From assembly GCF_017875765.1 (NCBI RefSeq), contig NZ_JAGGNA010000001.1:3499001-3563000 (forward strand): a stretch of 64,000 nucleotides of DNA, in the 5' to 3' direction. Source of the DNA: Flavobacterium sp. CG_23.5. Lineage in GTDB: Bacteria; Bacteroidota; Bacteroidia; Flavobacteriales; Flavobacteriaceae. Position numbers and translations under genes: made by a program. This document shows, one piece after another, positions 1 through 8,126 of this stretch (the stretch's first letter is position 1; every line of letters begins with the position of its first letter). The notes under the pieces are model-generated. The model worked only from the letters and a program-made list of their open reading frames with translations. It did no database searches and was not told the origin of the DNA.

Positions 1-942
1 CCCAGCTTAACTTCCATTTTAAATATTAGTCAACCGCTAATAATGGCTCCTATGTTTCTAGTATCGAATACTAAAATGGTAATTGAAGGAATGAAATCGG
101 GTGTGGCAGGTTGTATTCCAGCCTTAAATTACCGCACATTAGAGGAACTGCGCGCTTCAATTATTGAACTTAGAGCAGCTAAAGTTGTAGGTGGTAGTTT
201 TGGTTATAATTTGATTGTGAATAAATCAAATATCAAATACAAAGATCAATTAGCTGTTTTGTGCGAAGAAAAAGTCGATTTCATAATCACTTCCTTAGGT
301 TCACCAGAAGAAACCATTAAGGCAGCCCATAAAGTAGGTATTAAAGTTTTTTGTGATGTTACTGACTTGGCTTTTGCCAAAAAAGTGGAAAGTTTAGGTG
401 CTGATGCCGTAATTGCAGTTAACAAACTGGCTGGTGGACATAGAGGGAATTATGCTCCAGAAGAATTAATTAAAGAGTTAAATTTAAATACGGGATTACC
501 AGTTATTTCCGCTGGTGGTGTTAGTACTAAATCAGATTTAGATAAAATGTTGAGTTATGGTGCGGTAGGGGTGTCTGTGGGTAGTCCTTTTATAGCCTCA
601 CATGAGTCTGGCGTTTCAGAGGAATACAAGCAAGCCTGTGTTGATTATGGTGCAAAAGATATTGTTTTGACTGAGAAAATTTCGGGGACGCCTTGTACGG
701 TTATTAACACGCCTTACATTCAAAAAGTAGGAACAAAACAAACGTGGTTAGAAAGCACTTTAAATAAAAATAAAAGCTTGAAAAAGTGGGTGAAAATGAT
801 TCGATATGTGTTGGGATCTAATGCAGTGACCAAAGCAGCTACTGAAGTTACCTATAAAACGGTTTGGGTTGCCGGACCAACAATTGAAAACACGAGGGCA
901 ATACGCCCAGTTTCTGCTATTGTTGATACATTAACGGTTTGA
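1..942 (+). CDS. Nitronate monooxygenase family protein (5' end outside window)
   Basis: FMN-dependent TIM-barrel enzyme of the nitronate monooxygenase (2-nitropropane dioxygenase) family, which oxidises alkyl nitronates. The reading frame is open from base 1 and codes for LNISQPLIMAPM, the usual N-terminal flavin-binding strand of the family, so the first in-frame ATG at 43 is internal and the true start lies upstream. Visible hallmarks are the AGGHRGN loop with the family's catalytic His, the VISAGGV phosphate-binding strand and GSPFIASHESGVSEEYK near the C terminus. 313 residues are visible, close to full length. It is convergent with purL. The family is broad, so the true substrate is unknown; the family call is firm. 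Confidence 0.85.
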   Translation, partial: PSLTSILNISQPLIMAPMFLVSNTKMVIEGMKSGVAGCIPALNYRTLEELRASIIELRAAKVVGGSFGYNLIVNKSNIKYKDQLAVLCEEKVDFIITSLGSPEETIKAAHKVGIKVFCDVTDLAFAKKVESLGADAVIAVNKLAGGHRGNYAPEELIKELNLNTGLPVISAGGVSTKSDLDKMLSYGAVGVSVGSPFIASHESGVSEEYKQACVDYGAKDIVLTEKISGTPCTVINTPYIQKVGTKQTWLESTLNKNKSLKKWVKMIRYVLGSNAVTKAATEVTYKTVWVAGPTIENTRAIRPVSAIVDTLTV

Positions 943-958
943 TTTTATAAAGAGTAGA

Positions 959-976
959 GACAGGTCGCGACCTGTC
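959..976. repeat. Perfect 18-bp palindrome, possible dispersed repeat
   Basis: GACAGGTCGCGACCTGTC is perfectly self-complementary. After one mismatch the arms continue (TAG before, CTA after). It is far more GC-rich than its surroundings and lies between the ends of two convergent genes. Similar short palindromes occur as dispersed intergenic repeats in Bacteroidetes. There is only one copy here, so the repeat status is inferred. Confidence 0.5.
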
Positions 977-1132
977 CCTACGATCGATCCAAAACAACAA
1001 TTTCTATCCTGAACGCATATTGTAACAAAATACAAATTATCCTGTGCGTAATCATATCCTTTTAATCTATTGCTTTTCCTATTTTTCAAAGGGGTATTTT
1101 TATTTAGCATTAAAGATATAAATAATATCCCA

Positions 1133-1160
1133 CAAAAAAAACGTTCCCTTTCGAGAACGC
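1133..1160 (-). terminator. Intrinsic terminator of purL
   Basis: On the minus strand CGTTCTC-GAAA-GGGAACG forms a 7-bp stem (one G-T pair) with a GAAA tetraloop, followed by a run of T (A-run 1133-1141 on the plus strand). It sits about 25 bases past the purL stop. Confidence 0.8.
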
Positions 1161-1183
1161 TTTCTATCTATTAAAAACAAAAA

Positions 1184-4100
1184 TTAGATTTTATCAATCC
1201 ACAATCTCGCATTCACAAAGGCTTCATGCCAAGGCGAAACTTCGTCGTTTCTATCTTTTGGGTAATGTGCCCAATTCCATTGGAACGTAGAACGCTCAAT
1301 GTGAGGCATCATAACTAAATGGCGTCCTGTGGTGTCGCAAAGCATCGCCACATCATAATGAGAACCGTTTGGATTGGCAGGGTAGCCTTCGTAACCGTAT
1401 TTGGCAACGATATTGTAATTTTCTTCGCCCAAAGGCAATTCAAATTTTCCTTCTCCATGCGAAACCCAAACTCCAAGTGTGGCTCCAGCCAAGCTAGATA
1501 GCATCACCGATTTGTTATCCTGTACTTTTACAGAGGTAAAAATACTTTCGTGTTTATTACTGTCGTTGTGCAGCATTTTTGGCATTTCTTCATGCTCTGA
1601 ATGAATTAAACCCAATTCTACAAATAACTGGCAACCGTTACAAATCCCTACCGACAAGGTATCTTCACGTTTGAAGAAATTATCCAAAGCGGTTTTTGCT
1701 TTTTCGTTGTATAAAAAGGCTCCCGCCCAACCTTTGGCAGAACCTAATACATCCGAATTCGAGAATCCTCCCACAGCACCAATGAACTGAATGTCTTCCA
1801 AGGTTTCACGACCCGAAATCAAATCAGTCATGTGAACATCTTTGACATCAAAACCAGCTAAGTACATCGCATTCGCCATTTCACGCTCGGAATTACTTCC
1901 TTTTTCACGAATAATAGCCGCTTTTGGACGTGGTTTAGAATTGTCGATTACTGCTTTCTTTCCTGTAAAATGTGTTGGAAAAGTATAGTTTAAAGGTTGA
2001 TTTTTATAATTCTCGAAACGCGCCTGAGCCATTCCGTTTTTAGATTGCTTTTGGTCCAATAAAAACGAAGTTTTAAACCAAATGTCTCTGTATGTAGGTA
2101 TGTCAAAAGTCAAATGTCCAAGGTCTAAAGTTCCGTTTTCGACCACTTTTCCAAGTTTGTAGAACGTAACTTTATTTGCTTCTAATTTAGATTCTACTTC
2201 AGCATCTGATTTTGCTTGGAAAACAATCCCGATATTTTCAGCAAAAAGATATTTGATGATATCTTTTTCTTCGAATCCCGAAGCTTCGGGAGAGAAATCT
2301 ATTTTAGCTCCTAAATTAGTATCAGCAAAACACATTTCTAATAAAGTTGTAATTAAACCACCACTTCCTATGTCGTGTCCCGCCAAAATATTGTCTTCAA
2401 GGATTAATTCCTGAATGGTATTGAAAGCTCTTTTGAAAAAGGCCGCATCTTTAATTGTTGGTGCGTCCTTACCTATTGTGTTCAACGTTTGTGCAAACGA
2501 TGAACCACCCAGTTTGTATTCATCTTGCGATAAATTGATATAATAAATAGAACCACCGTCTTTTTGTAAAACAGGTTCTACCACTTTTCTGATATCGGTA
2601 CAGTTTCCACCTGCTGAAATAATAACCGTTCCCGGTGCAATTACTTCTTCGTTTGGATATTTTTGTTTCATCGAAAGTGAATCTTTTCCCGTTGGAATAT
2701 TTATCCCCAATTCAATTGCAAAATTTGAACAACTTTCTACGGCGGCATACAAACGAGCATCTTCTCCTTCGTTTTTACAAGCCCACATCCAGTTTGCCGA
2801 AAGTGAAATTCCGTCTAAACCATTTTTAATTGGAGCCCAAACAATATTCGATAAAGCCTCAGCAATAGCGGTTCTGCTTCCTGCAACAGGATCAAGCAAA
2901 GCGGCTACAGGCGAATGCCCGATAGAAGTAGCTATTCCTTCTTTTCCGTTATAATCCAAAGCCATTACTCCGCAGTTATTCAACGGCAGTTGCAACGGTC
3001 CGGCACATTGTTGCTTGGCTACTTTACCACCCACACAACGGTCTACTTTGTTTGTTAACCAGTCTTTACAGGCCACGGCTTCCAGTTGAAGCACTTGTTC
3101 TAAGTAGGTTGATATATTTGTGATGTTATAATCTAAATCAGCATATTTTCGGTCGATAGTTGAATCTGTCATAACTACTTTTGGGGAACTTCCAAAAAAG
3201 TCTTCCAAAGCAAAATCCATTGGTTTAGCACCTGTAGTTTTTGATTCGAAAGTAAAACGATGATCTCCGGTCACGTCACCTACTTGGTACATAGGAGCAC
3301 GCTCTCTATCGGCAATTTTTTGTAAGGTGTCAATATCTTTTTGTCCAATAACCAATCCCATTCTTTCTTGAGACTCGTTACCGATGATTTCTTTTGCAGA
3401 AAGTGTAGGATCGCCCACAGGCAATTTGTCCAAATCAATTAAACCACCAGTATCTTCCACTAATTCTGACAGACAGTTTAAATGTCCTCCAGCACCGTGA
3501 TCGTGAATGGAAACGATTGGGTTTTCATTGCTTTCTACCAATCCACGAATGGCATTGGCTACTCTTTTTTGCATTTCTGGATTCGAACGTTGGATTGCAT
3601 TTAATTCGATACCAGAATTAAAAGCACCTGTATCTGCAGAAGAAACCGCAGCTCCACCCATTCCGATTCTATAATTTTCTCCACCCAGAATAACGATTTT
3701 GTCTCCCGTTTGTGGTGTTTTTTTAATGGCTTGATCTAATTTTCCGTAACCAATTCCGCCCGCTTGCATAATCACTTTATCGAAACCTAATTTGCGTGCG
3801 TCTTCTTCGTGTTCGAAAGTCAGAATAGAACCTGTAATAAGCGGTTGTCCGAATTTGTTTCCAAAATCAGATGCTCCGTTAGAGGCTTTGATTAAAATAT
3901 CCATTGGAGTCTGGTACAACCATTTTCTCTCGGTCATTCCGTTTTCCCAAGGTCTGTTTTGTTCTAATCGAGAATAGGAAGTCATATAAACTGCTGTTCC
4001 TGCCATAGGCAAAGAACCTTGTCCCCCTGCTAAACGATCACGAATTTCTCCACCTGAACCAGTTGCGGCGCCATTGAAAGGTTCGACAGTTGTTGGGAAA

Positions 4101-4849
4101 TTATGTGTTTCTGCTTTTAAGGATATAACCGAATCAAATTCAGTGACTTCATAAAAATCAGGTTTGTCTGCACTTTTTGGAGCAAATTGCTCTACACGAG
4201 GCCCTTTTACAAAAGCAACGTTGTCTTTATATGCTGAAACGATATCATTAGGATTTTCTAACGATGTTTTCTTAATCATTTTGAATAAAGAAGATTCTTT
4301 TTCCACACCATCTATAACAAATTTCCCATTAAAAATCTTGTGACGACAGTGCTCTGAGTTGGCTTGTGAGAAACCAAAAATTTCAGAATCGGTTAGTTTT
4401 CTACCTAGTTTGATCGCTAAATCATTTAGGTATTCTACTTCTTCCGGACTTAAAGACAATCCTTCTTTTTTGTTGTATGCCGCAATATCATCAATTTCTA
4501 AAATTGCTTCCGGTGCGATATCTATGGTGAAAATAACTTGATTCAACTCGGAATATTTTTGAGAAAGCATAGGATCAAAATCCTCCGCATCAGCCGCAGC
4601 ATAATGAAATTCCTCAATTCTGATGATTCCAGAAATCGCCATATTTTGGGTAATTTCCACGGCATTGGTGCTCCATGGAGTCACCATTGCGGCACGAGGA
4701 CCAACAAAAAAATCCGTCAGTACGGATTTTTCGATTTTATTTGAGTCGGCAAAAAGCCAGTTTAATTTTGAAATGTCTTGAGCTGAAATTTCGTTTTGCG
4801 TTTGTACTGCAAAAACAGTTTTGCTTTGGTTTTCAAAGAAATGGATCAT
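1184..4849 (-). CDS. purL: Phosphoribosylformylglycinamidine synthase (single-chain PurL)
   Basis: Fourth step of de novo purine synthesis: converts FGAR, glutamine and ATP to FGAM in the cytosol. About 1,221 residues, the long single-chain form in which synthase and glutaminase are fused. The N-terminal and linker regions are followed by two AIR-synthase-like halves (AETHNFPT, GGxxRDxxxxG-type loop). The C-terminal glutamine amidotransferase starts near residue 955 and carries the nucleophile Cys in SVGICNGCQLF and the His-Glu pair in MPHIERS. I chose ATG 4849 (MIHFFENQSK), ten residues inside the longest frame, because homologues start there and a promoter -7 element lies just upstream. Monocistronic, with its own terminator. 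Confidence 0.97.
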   Translation of the reverse strand: MIHFFENQSKTVFAVQTQNEISAQDISKLNWLFADSNKIEKSVLTDFFVGPRAAMVTPWSTNAVEITQNMAISGIIRIEEFHYAAADAEDFDPMLSQKYSELNQVIFTIDIAPEAILEIDDIAAYNKKEGLSLSPEEVEYLNDLAIKLGRKLTDSEIFGFSQANSEHCRHKIFNGKFVIDGVEKESSLFKMIKKTSLENPNDIVSAYKDNVAFVKGPRVEQFAPKSADKPDFYEVTEFDSVISLKAETHNFPTTVEPFNGAATGSGGEIRDRLAGGQGSLPMAGTAVYMTSYSRLEQNRPWENGMTERKWLYQTPMDILIKASNGASDFGNKFGQPLITGSILTFEHEEDARKLGFDKVIMQAGGIGYGKLDQAIKKTPQTGDKIVILGGENYRIGMGGAAVSSADTGAFNSGIELNAIQRSNPEMQKRVANAIRGLVESNENPIVSIHDHGAGGHLNCLSELVEDTGGLIDLDKLPVGDPTLSAKEIIGNESQERMGLVIGQKDIDTLQKIADRERAPMYQVGDVTGDHRFTFESKTTGAKPMDFALEDFFGSSPKVVMTDSTIDRKYADLDYNITNISTYLEQVLQLEAVACKDWLTNKVDRCVGGKVAKQQCAGPLQLPLNNCGVMALDYNGKEGIATSIGHSPVAALLDPVAGSRTAIAEALSNIVWAPIKNGLDGISLSANWMWACKNEGEDARLYAAVESCSNFAIELGINIPTGKDSLSMKQKYPNEEVIAPGTVIISAGGNCTDIRKVVEPVLQKDGGSIYYINLSQDEYKLGGSSFAQTLNTIGKDAPTIKDAAFFKRAFNTIQELILEDNILAGHDIGSGGLITTLLEMCFADTNLGAKIDFSPEASGFEEKDIIKYLFAENIGIVFQAKSDAEVESKLEANKVTFYKLGKVVENGTLDLGHLTFDIPTYRDIWFKTSFLLDQKQSKNGMAQARFENYKNQPLNYTFPTHFTGKKAVIDNSKPRPKAAIIREKGSNSEREMANAMYLAGFDVKDVHMTDLISGRETLEDIQFIGAVGGFSNSDVLGSAKGWAGAFLYNEKAKTALDNFFKREDTLSVGICNGCQLFVELGLIHSEHEEMPKMLHNDSNKHESIFTSVKVQDNKSVMLSSLAGATLGVWVSHGEGKFELPLGEENYNIVAKYGYEGYPANPNGSHYDVAMLCDTTGRHLVMMPHIERSTFQWNWAHYPKDRNDEVSPWHEAFVNARLWIDKI

Positions 4850-4876
4850 TGTTGTATAGTTTGTTGTATTGCGGTG

Positions 4877-4884
4877 CAAATTTA
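4877..4884 (-). promoter_or_regulatory. Candidate purL promoter -7 element
   Basis: TAAATTTG on the minus strand matches the Bacteroidetes -7 consensus TAnnTTTG. It would give a 5' UTR of about 20 nt to ATG 4849. No TTTG is seen at the -33 position. Confidence 0.45.
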
Positions 4885-4910
4885 GTCAATTAAGATTAAA
4901 ATTTCTAATA

Positions 4911-4938
4911 AAAAAAAGCGGCAAAATTGCCGCTTTTT
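4911..4938 (-). terminator. Terminator of the 943-residue nuclease gene
   Basis: GCGGCA-AAAT-TGCCGC is flanked by an A-run and a T-run, so it can work on both strands. It lies 25-50 bases past the stop at 4962. A close relative (same GCGGCA/TGCCGC stem) follows the neighbouring paralogue at 8083-8103. Confidence 0.85.
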
Positions 4939-4961
4939 AATTTTTGATTCATTAATAATAA

Positions 4962-7793
4962 CTAATTAATTATCAGTTTCTTAATCAAAGATTTAGAATC
5001 ATCAGTGATTTTTACTAAATAGACTCCTTTGTTAAGGTTAGTTACAGTTAAGGTTGAGCCAGTTGTATTCTTTCTTTCATAAACCTTTTGTCCAACAATG
5101 TTATAGATTTCAATAGAAAAGGCCTTGTTTGAATTTTCTATATAAAAGTTACCTTTAGAAGGATTTGGATACATTTTAAAGTCGTTCGAATCTCCACTTA
5201 GTGCCGTTTTAGCCGGTTTTTCAGCAATGCGGCTTCCTAAATTAGTGCAAGTATCCATGGCATAGGAATCCCATTGCGTAGCAATATTGAATGTTGTGGT
5301 TGGAGAAGTTACAGTCGATTTTCTTCTTAAAGTTATATCTATTGCAAAGTTAGCCGTTCCTCCATTAAAAGTTCCTATGATATCGATTAACACTCCGTTT
5401 TTAAATAAACCTACAGCATCATTCCCATTAAAAGCCATTTCAGCAGCTGATGTAGAAAGGTTTGCTGTGCTTGTAGAATAACAACTTAAAGCAATCAAAC
5501 TGTTTACAATCGTAAATTTACTTCCATTATTTAAAGTTCCAGTCAAGGTCAATCCTGTGCTCCAAGCACCGGCGCCATTTGCTTGTTTTTTAATGCTGTA
5601 AAGTGACATATTTACGGCACTTCCTGTTGCATTTGAAATTTCCAAAGCTTTATTATTGGAAGAACCTTCAATGTATTCAGAGAATAATAAGTCAGTAGCG
5701 GTTGAACTACCGGCAGCAGTAGTAACATTTGCTACATTGCTTGAAACAGAAACATTTCCGGCTGCATCTTTGGCTTTCACAGAAAAAGTATAGGCAGTTG
5801 AAGCTGTTAATCCACTTACAGCATAAGTTGTAGTAGTTACAGTAGCTTTCAAAGTTGCACCTTGGTACACATTATAGGCAGTAACGCCCACATTATCAGT
5901 TGAAGCGGTCCAAGATAAATTGGTAGTTGTAGCAGTAGTTCCAGAAGCTGTCAAAGAAGTTGGAGCAGTTGGAGCCGTCGCGTCAGTAGTGGCAGCAATA
6001 ATATTTACAGAATAATCTTCTACTTGTCCATAAGGAATTGCTTCACATGCTGTTGGAATTGCATTGTATTTCATTGAAACTCTCATTCTAGTTGTTCCTA
6101 AAGTAGCGGTTGCAGGTATGATGAAAGTGCCAGAAACCGGAGTTGTTGTCGAAATAGCTTTTGTCCAAACTTGCTCACCAGCATCCGTAAACACACCATT
6201 TTGGTTGTAATCAATCCAAACTGAATATCCTTCGCTATAAACCGTACTTGTCCAAATAGGGGTAATAGTAATTGTATAAGAGGTTCCACGTGCAGTATTT
6301 GTAGATAATGAAGTGAAATTTTCATAACCTGCTGTTCCTGTCGATGTGTTATTTATAGACCCAAAAACAACTTTGCTGATTTTATCATCTGCGGTACTAG
6401 TCCCTGCAGAAGCACAATACGATATAGAAGCCGTTGAAGTAGTAGCATTAGCTACATTACTGGAAGCAGAAACATTTCCAGCAGCATCTTTTGCTTTTAC
6501 TGAAAAAGAATAGGCTGTGGCAGCTGTTAGGCCGGTTACCGCGTAAGTTGTACCTGTTACTGTTGCTTTTAATGTTGTTCCTTGATAAACATCATACCCG
6601 GTAACGCCAGTATTATCAGTAGAGGCAGTCCAACTTAAATTTGTTGATGAACTAGTAGTTCCTGAGGCTAGTAATGAAGTTGGAGCAGTAGGAGCTTGCG
6701 TGTCACTAGTACTAGAGGTTGTTCCGCTAACTGTATTACTGGCTGTAGAAGAATTCGCGGCAGCATCTTTGGCAGTTACATAGAATGAATACGCTGTTGA
6801 AGCGGTAAGTCCTGTTATTGTTGTTGATAATCCAGTTACCGTTGTTTTTAAAACGTTATTCATATATACATTATATCCAGTTACTGCTACATTATCGGTA
6901 GAAGCTAACCAGCTTATTGAAACTGTACTCGTTGTTGTTCCAGTTACTGCTAAACTTGTTGGCGCAGTTGGCGCTTGAGAATCAGCTGTTGGATTCCAAA
7001 CCGCTTGTACATATTCAGGATGATCTATGTAAGGATTTCTATTGTTTTGAGTGCCATAAATAGCATTATTACGAGCAATTTCTCTTGCATTTACTGGATC
7101 TTGAGCATTCCAAGCCAAAAGCATGTTTAAAAAAGCGGTTGTAAAAACTTGATTGCTTGTACCGTTGAACATAGCAAAAGTATATCCTGAAACGGTTGTT
7201 TCATAACGCGTTGCAAAATAAAAATACATTCTGGCAATGTCTCCTTTAAATTCATCGATTGGTTCAAAAACAGTTCCCGTATATCCAGGGGTGGTACTTG
7301 CTCCAAGCTTACTTCCGTTTAAAGAGGTCCAAGTTGGAGACGCAACCATTCCGTGAGGATAATTAGATCGTTGACCGTTTACTTTTCCATCTGTAGGTGT
7401 TATAAAATGTGCGTCGGAAACCATTGGTGCCGCTGATCCAAAAGAGGATTGAGGAATGATGTGCTCTCTATTGTAGCAATCTCCTTCAACACTATACGTT
7501 CCGCATCTTTGTGTTGTTCCCAAAGAATAATTATAAGGGTCTGTTCCAGCAGGTTTTTCTGAATACATATCTAAAACGGAGCCATCATTTTCATAAAAAT
7601 TATCAACATCAGATGTTTGGTAAGTTGTATATAAACCGGCGTATCCGTTGTCAACATGACCTTTAATAATGTTGTATAATTGGGTTTTCAAGGCGTACCC
7701 GGTTCCGGTAGCCGTTGAATAATAGCCCGTTGGGATTTGGGCAATACTCGCAGTAAAGAACATTAATAATAAAAAAGAGTAGATTTTTTTCAT
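4962..7793 (-). CDS. Secreted endonuclease I with three FN3 domains, GEVED domain, lamin-tail domain and T9SS tail
   Basis: Predicted secreted nuclease of 943 residues. Order: signal peptide 1-18; endonuclease I (EndA/NucM-type) domain about 20-270, with CYNREHIIPQ at 106-115 holding the metal-finger catalytic His; FN3 at about 272-358; FN3 at about 364-452; a GEVED-type beta domain at about 457-600 (YGQVEDYSVN); a third FN3 at about 605-693; lamin-tail domain about 698-840; T9SS type A sorting domain 872-943 (YPNPSKGNFY ... GVYLVKITD). The start is the only ATG before the signal peptide. The next gene upstream is a simpler paralogue in the same orientation. A role in extracellular DNA degradation is expected from the family. 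The GEVED module splitting the FN3 series is unusual relative to the paralogue. Confidence 0.93.
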   Translation of the reverse strand: MKKIYSFLLLMFFTASIAQIPTGYYSTATGTGYALKTQLYNIIKGHVDNGYAGLYTTYQTSDVDNFYENDGSVLDMYSEKPAGTDPYNYSLGTTQRCGTYSVEGDCYNREHIIPQSSFGSAAPMVSDAHFITPTDGKVNGQRSNYPHGMVASPTWTSLNGSKLGASTTPGYTGTVFEPIDEFKGDIARMYFYFATRYETTVSGYTFAMFNGTSNQVFTTAFLNMLLAWNAQDPVNAREIARNNAIYGTQNNRNPYIDHPEYVQAVWNPTADSQAPTAPTSLAVTGTTTSTVSISWLASTDNVAVTGYNVYMNNVLKTTVTGLSTTITGLTASTAYSFYVTAKDAAANSSTASNTVSGTTSSTSDTQAPTAPTSLLASGTTSSSTNLSWTASTDNTGVTGYDVYQGTTLKATVTGTTYAVTGLTAATAYSFSVKAKDAAGNVSASSNVANATTSTASISYCASAGTSTADDKISKVVFGSINNTSTGTAGYENFTSLSTNTARGTSYTITITPIWTSTVYSEGYSVWIDYNQNGVFTDAGEQVWTKAISTTTPVSGTFIIPATATLGTTRMRVSMKYNAIPTACEAIPYGQVEDYSVNIIAATTDATAPTAPTSLTASGTTATTTNLSWTASTDNVGVTAYNVYQGATLKATVTTTTYAVSGLTASTAYTFSVKAKDAAGNVSVSSNVANVTTAAGSSTATDLLFSEYIEGSSNNKALEISNATGSAVNMSLYSIKKQANGAGAWSTGLTLTGTLNNGSKFTIVNSLIALSCYSTSTANLSTSAAEMAFNGNDAVGLFKNGVLIDIIGTFNGGTANFAIDITLRRKSTVTSPTTTFNIATQWDSYAMDTCTNLGSRIAEKPAKTALSGDSNDFKMYPNPSKGNFYIENSNKAFSIEIYNIVGQKVYERKNTTGSTLTVTNLNKGVYLVKITDDSKSLIKKLIIN

Positions 7794-7868
7794 CGTTTAA
7801 AAAATTGGTTTTGGTTATTTGGGTTGGTTGAAAGCTTAATTTTAAATTCTTAAAATTTTTAAGACGCG

Positions 7869-7876
7869 CAAATTTA
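7869..7876 (-). promoter_or_regulatory. Candidate -7 element of the 943-residue nuclease gene
   Basis: TAAATTTG on the minus strand fits TAnnTTTG, about 75 bases before the start codon. No -33 TTTG is found at the proper distance. Confidence 0.4.
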
Positions 7877-8075
7877 TAACTTTTTCGATGGTTTATGTTA
7901 AGGAATTATTAACATAATTATGGTTTTCTTAACATAATTATTAACATTTTAATTAAAGTAGTTTTAGTCTTACTTTATGAAAAATAGAAATGAAACCGTA
8001 GCGCTAAGTTGAAATATATGATTAAGAAATCTTCTTTTTATTTATTAGACAAGGGTGTTTTTTTTTAAAATAAAC

Positions 8076-8103
8076 CAAAAAAAAGCGGCAATAGATGCCG
8101 CTT
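8076..8103 (-). terminator. Terminator of the 612-residue nuclease gene
   Basis: AAGCGGCA-ATAGA-TGCCGCTT forms an 8-bp stem followed on the minus strand by a T-run. It is near-identical in stem sequence to the terminator at 4911-4938. Confidence 0.85.
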
Positions 8104-8126
8104 TAAATGAATAGTTTGCTTTTAAA

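Larger units (their letters stand above)
7794..8126. other. Intergenic region between the two nuclease genes
   Basis: 333 bases without a plausible gene. It holds the terminator of the upstream paralogue (8076-8103) and, nearer 7793, a candidate -7 element (7869-7876). The middle part (about 7900-8040) is very AT-rich, with a repeated AACATAATTA word at about 7909-7945. Confidence 0.7.

Noticed and set aside
5700..6960. Repetitive DNA in the nuclease gene as a tandem repeat or CRISPR-like array
   Set aside because: The repeats encode FN3 domains in frame, about 90 residues long and diverged. They are protein modules, not a DNA array.
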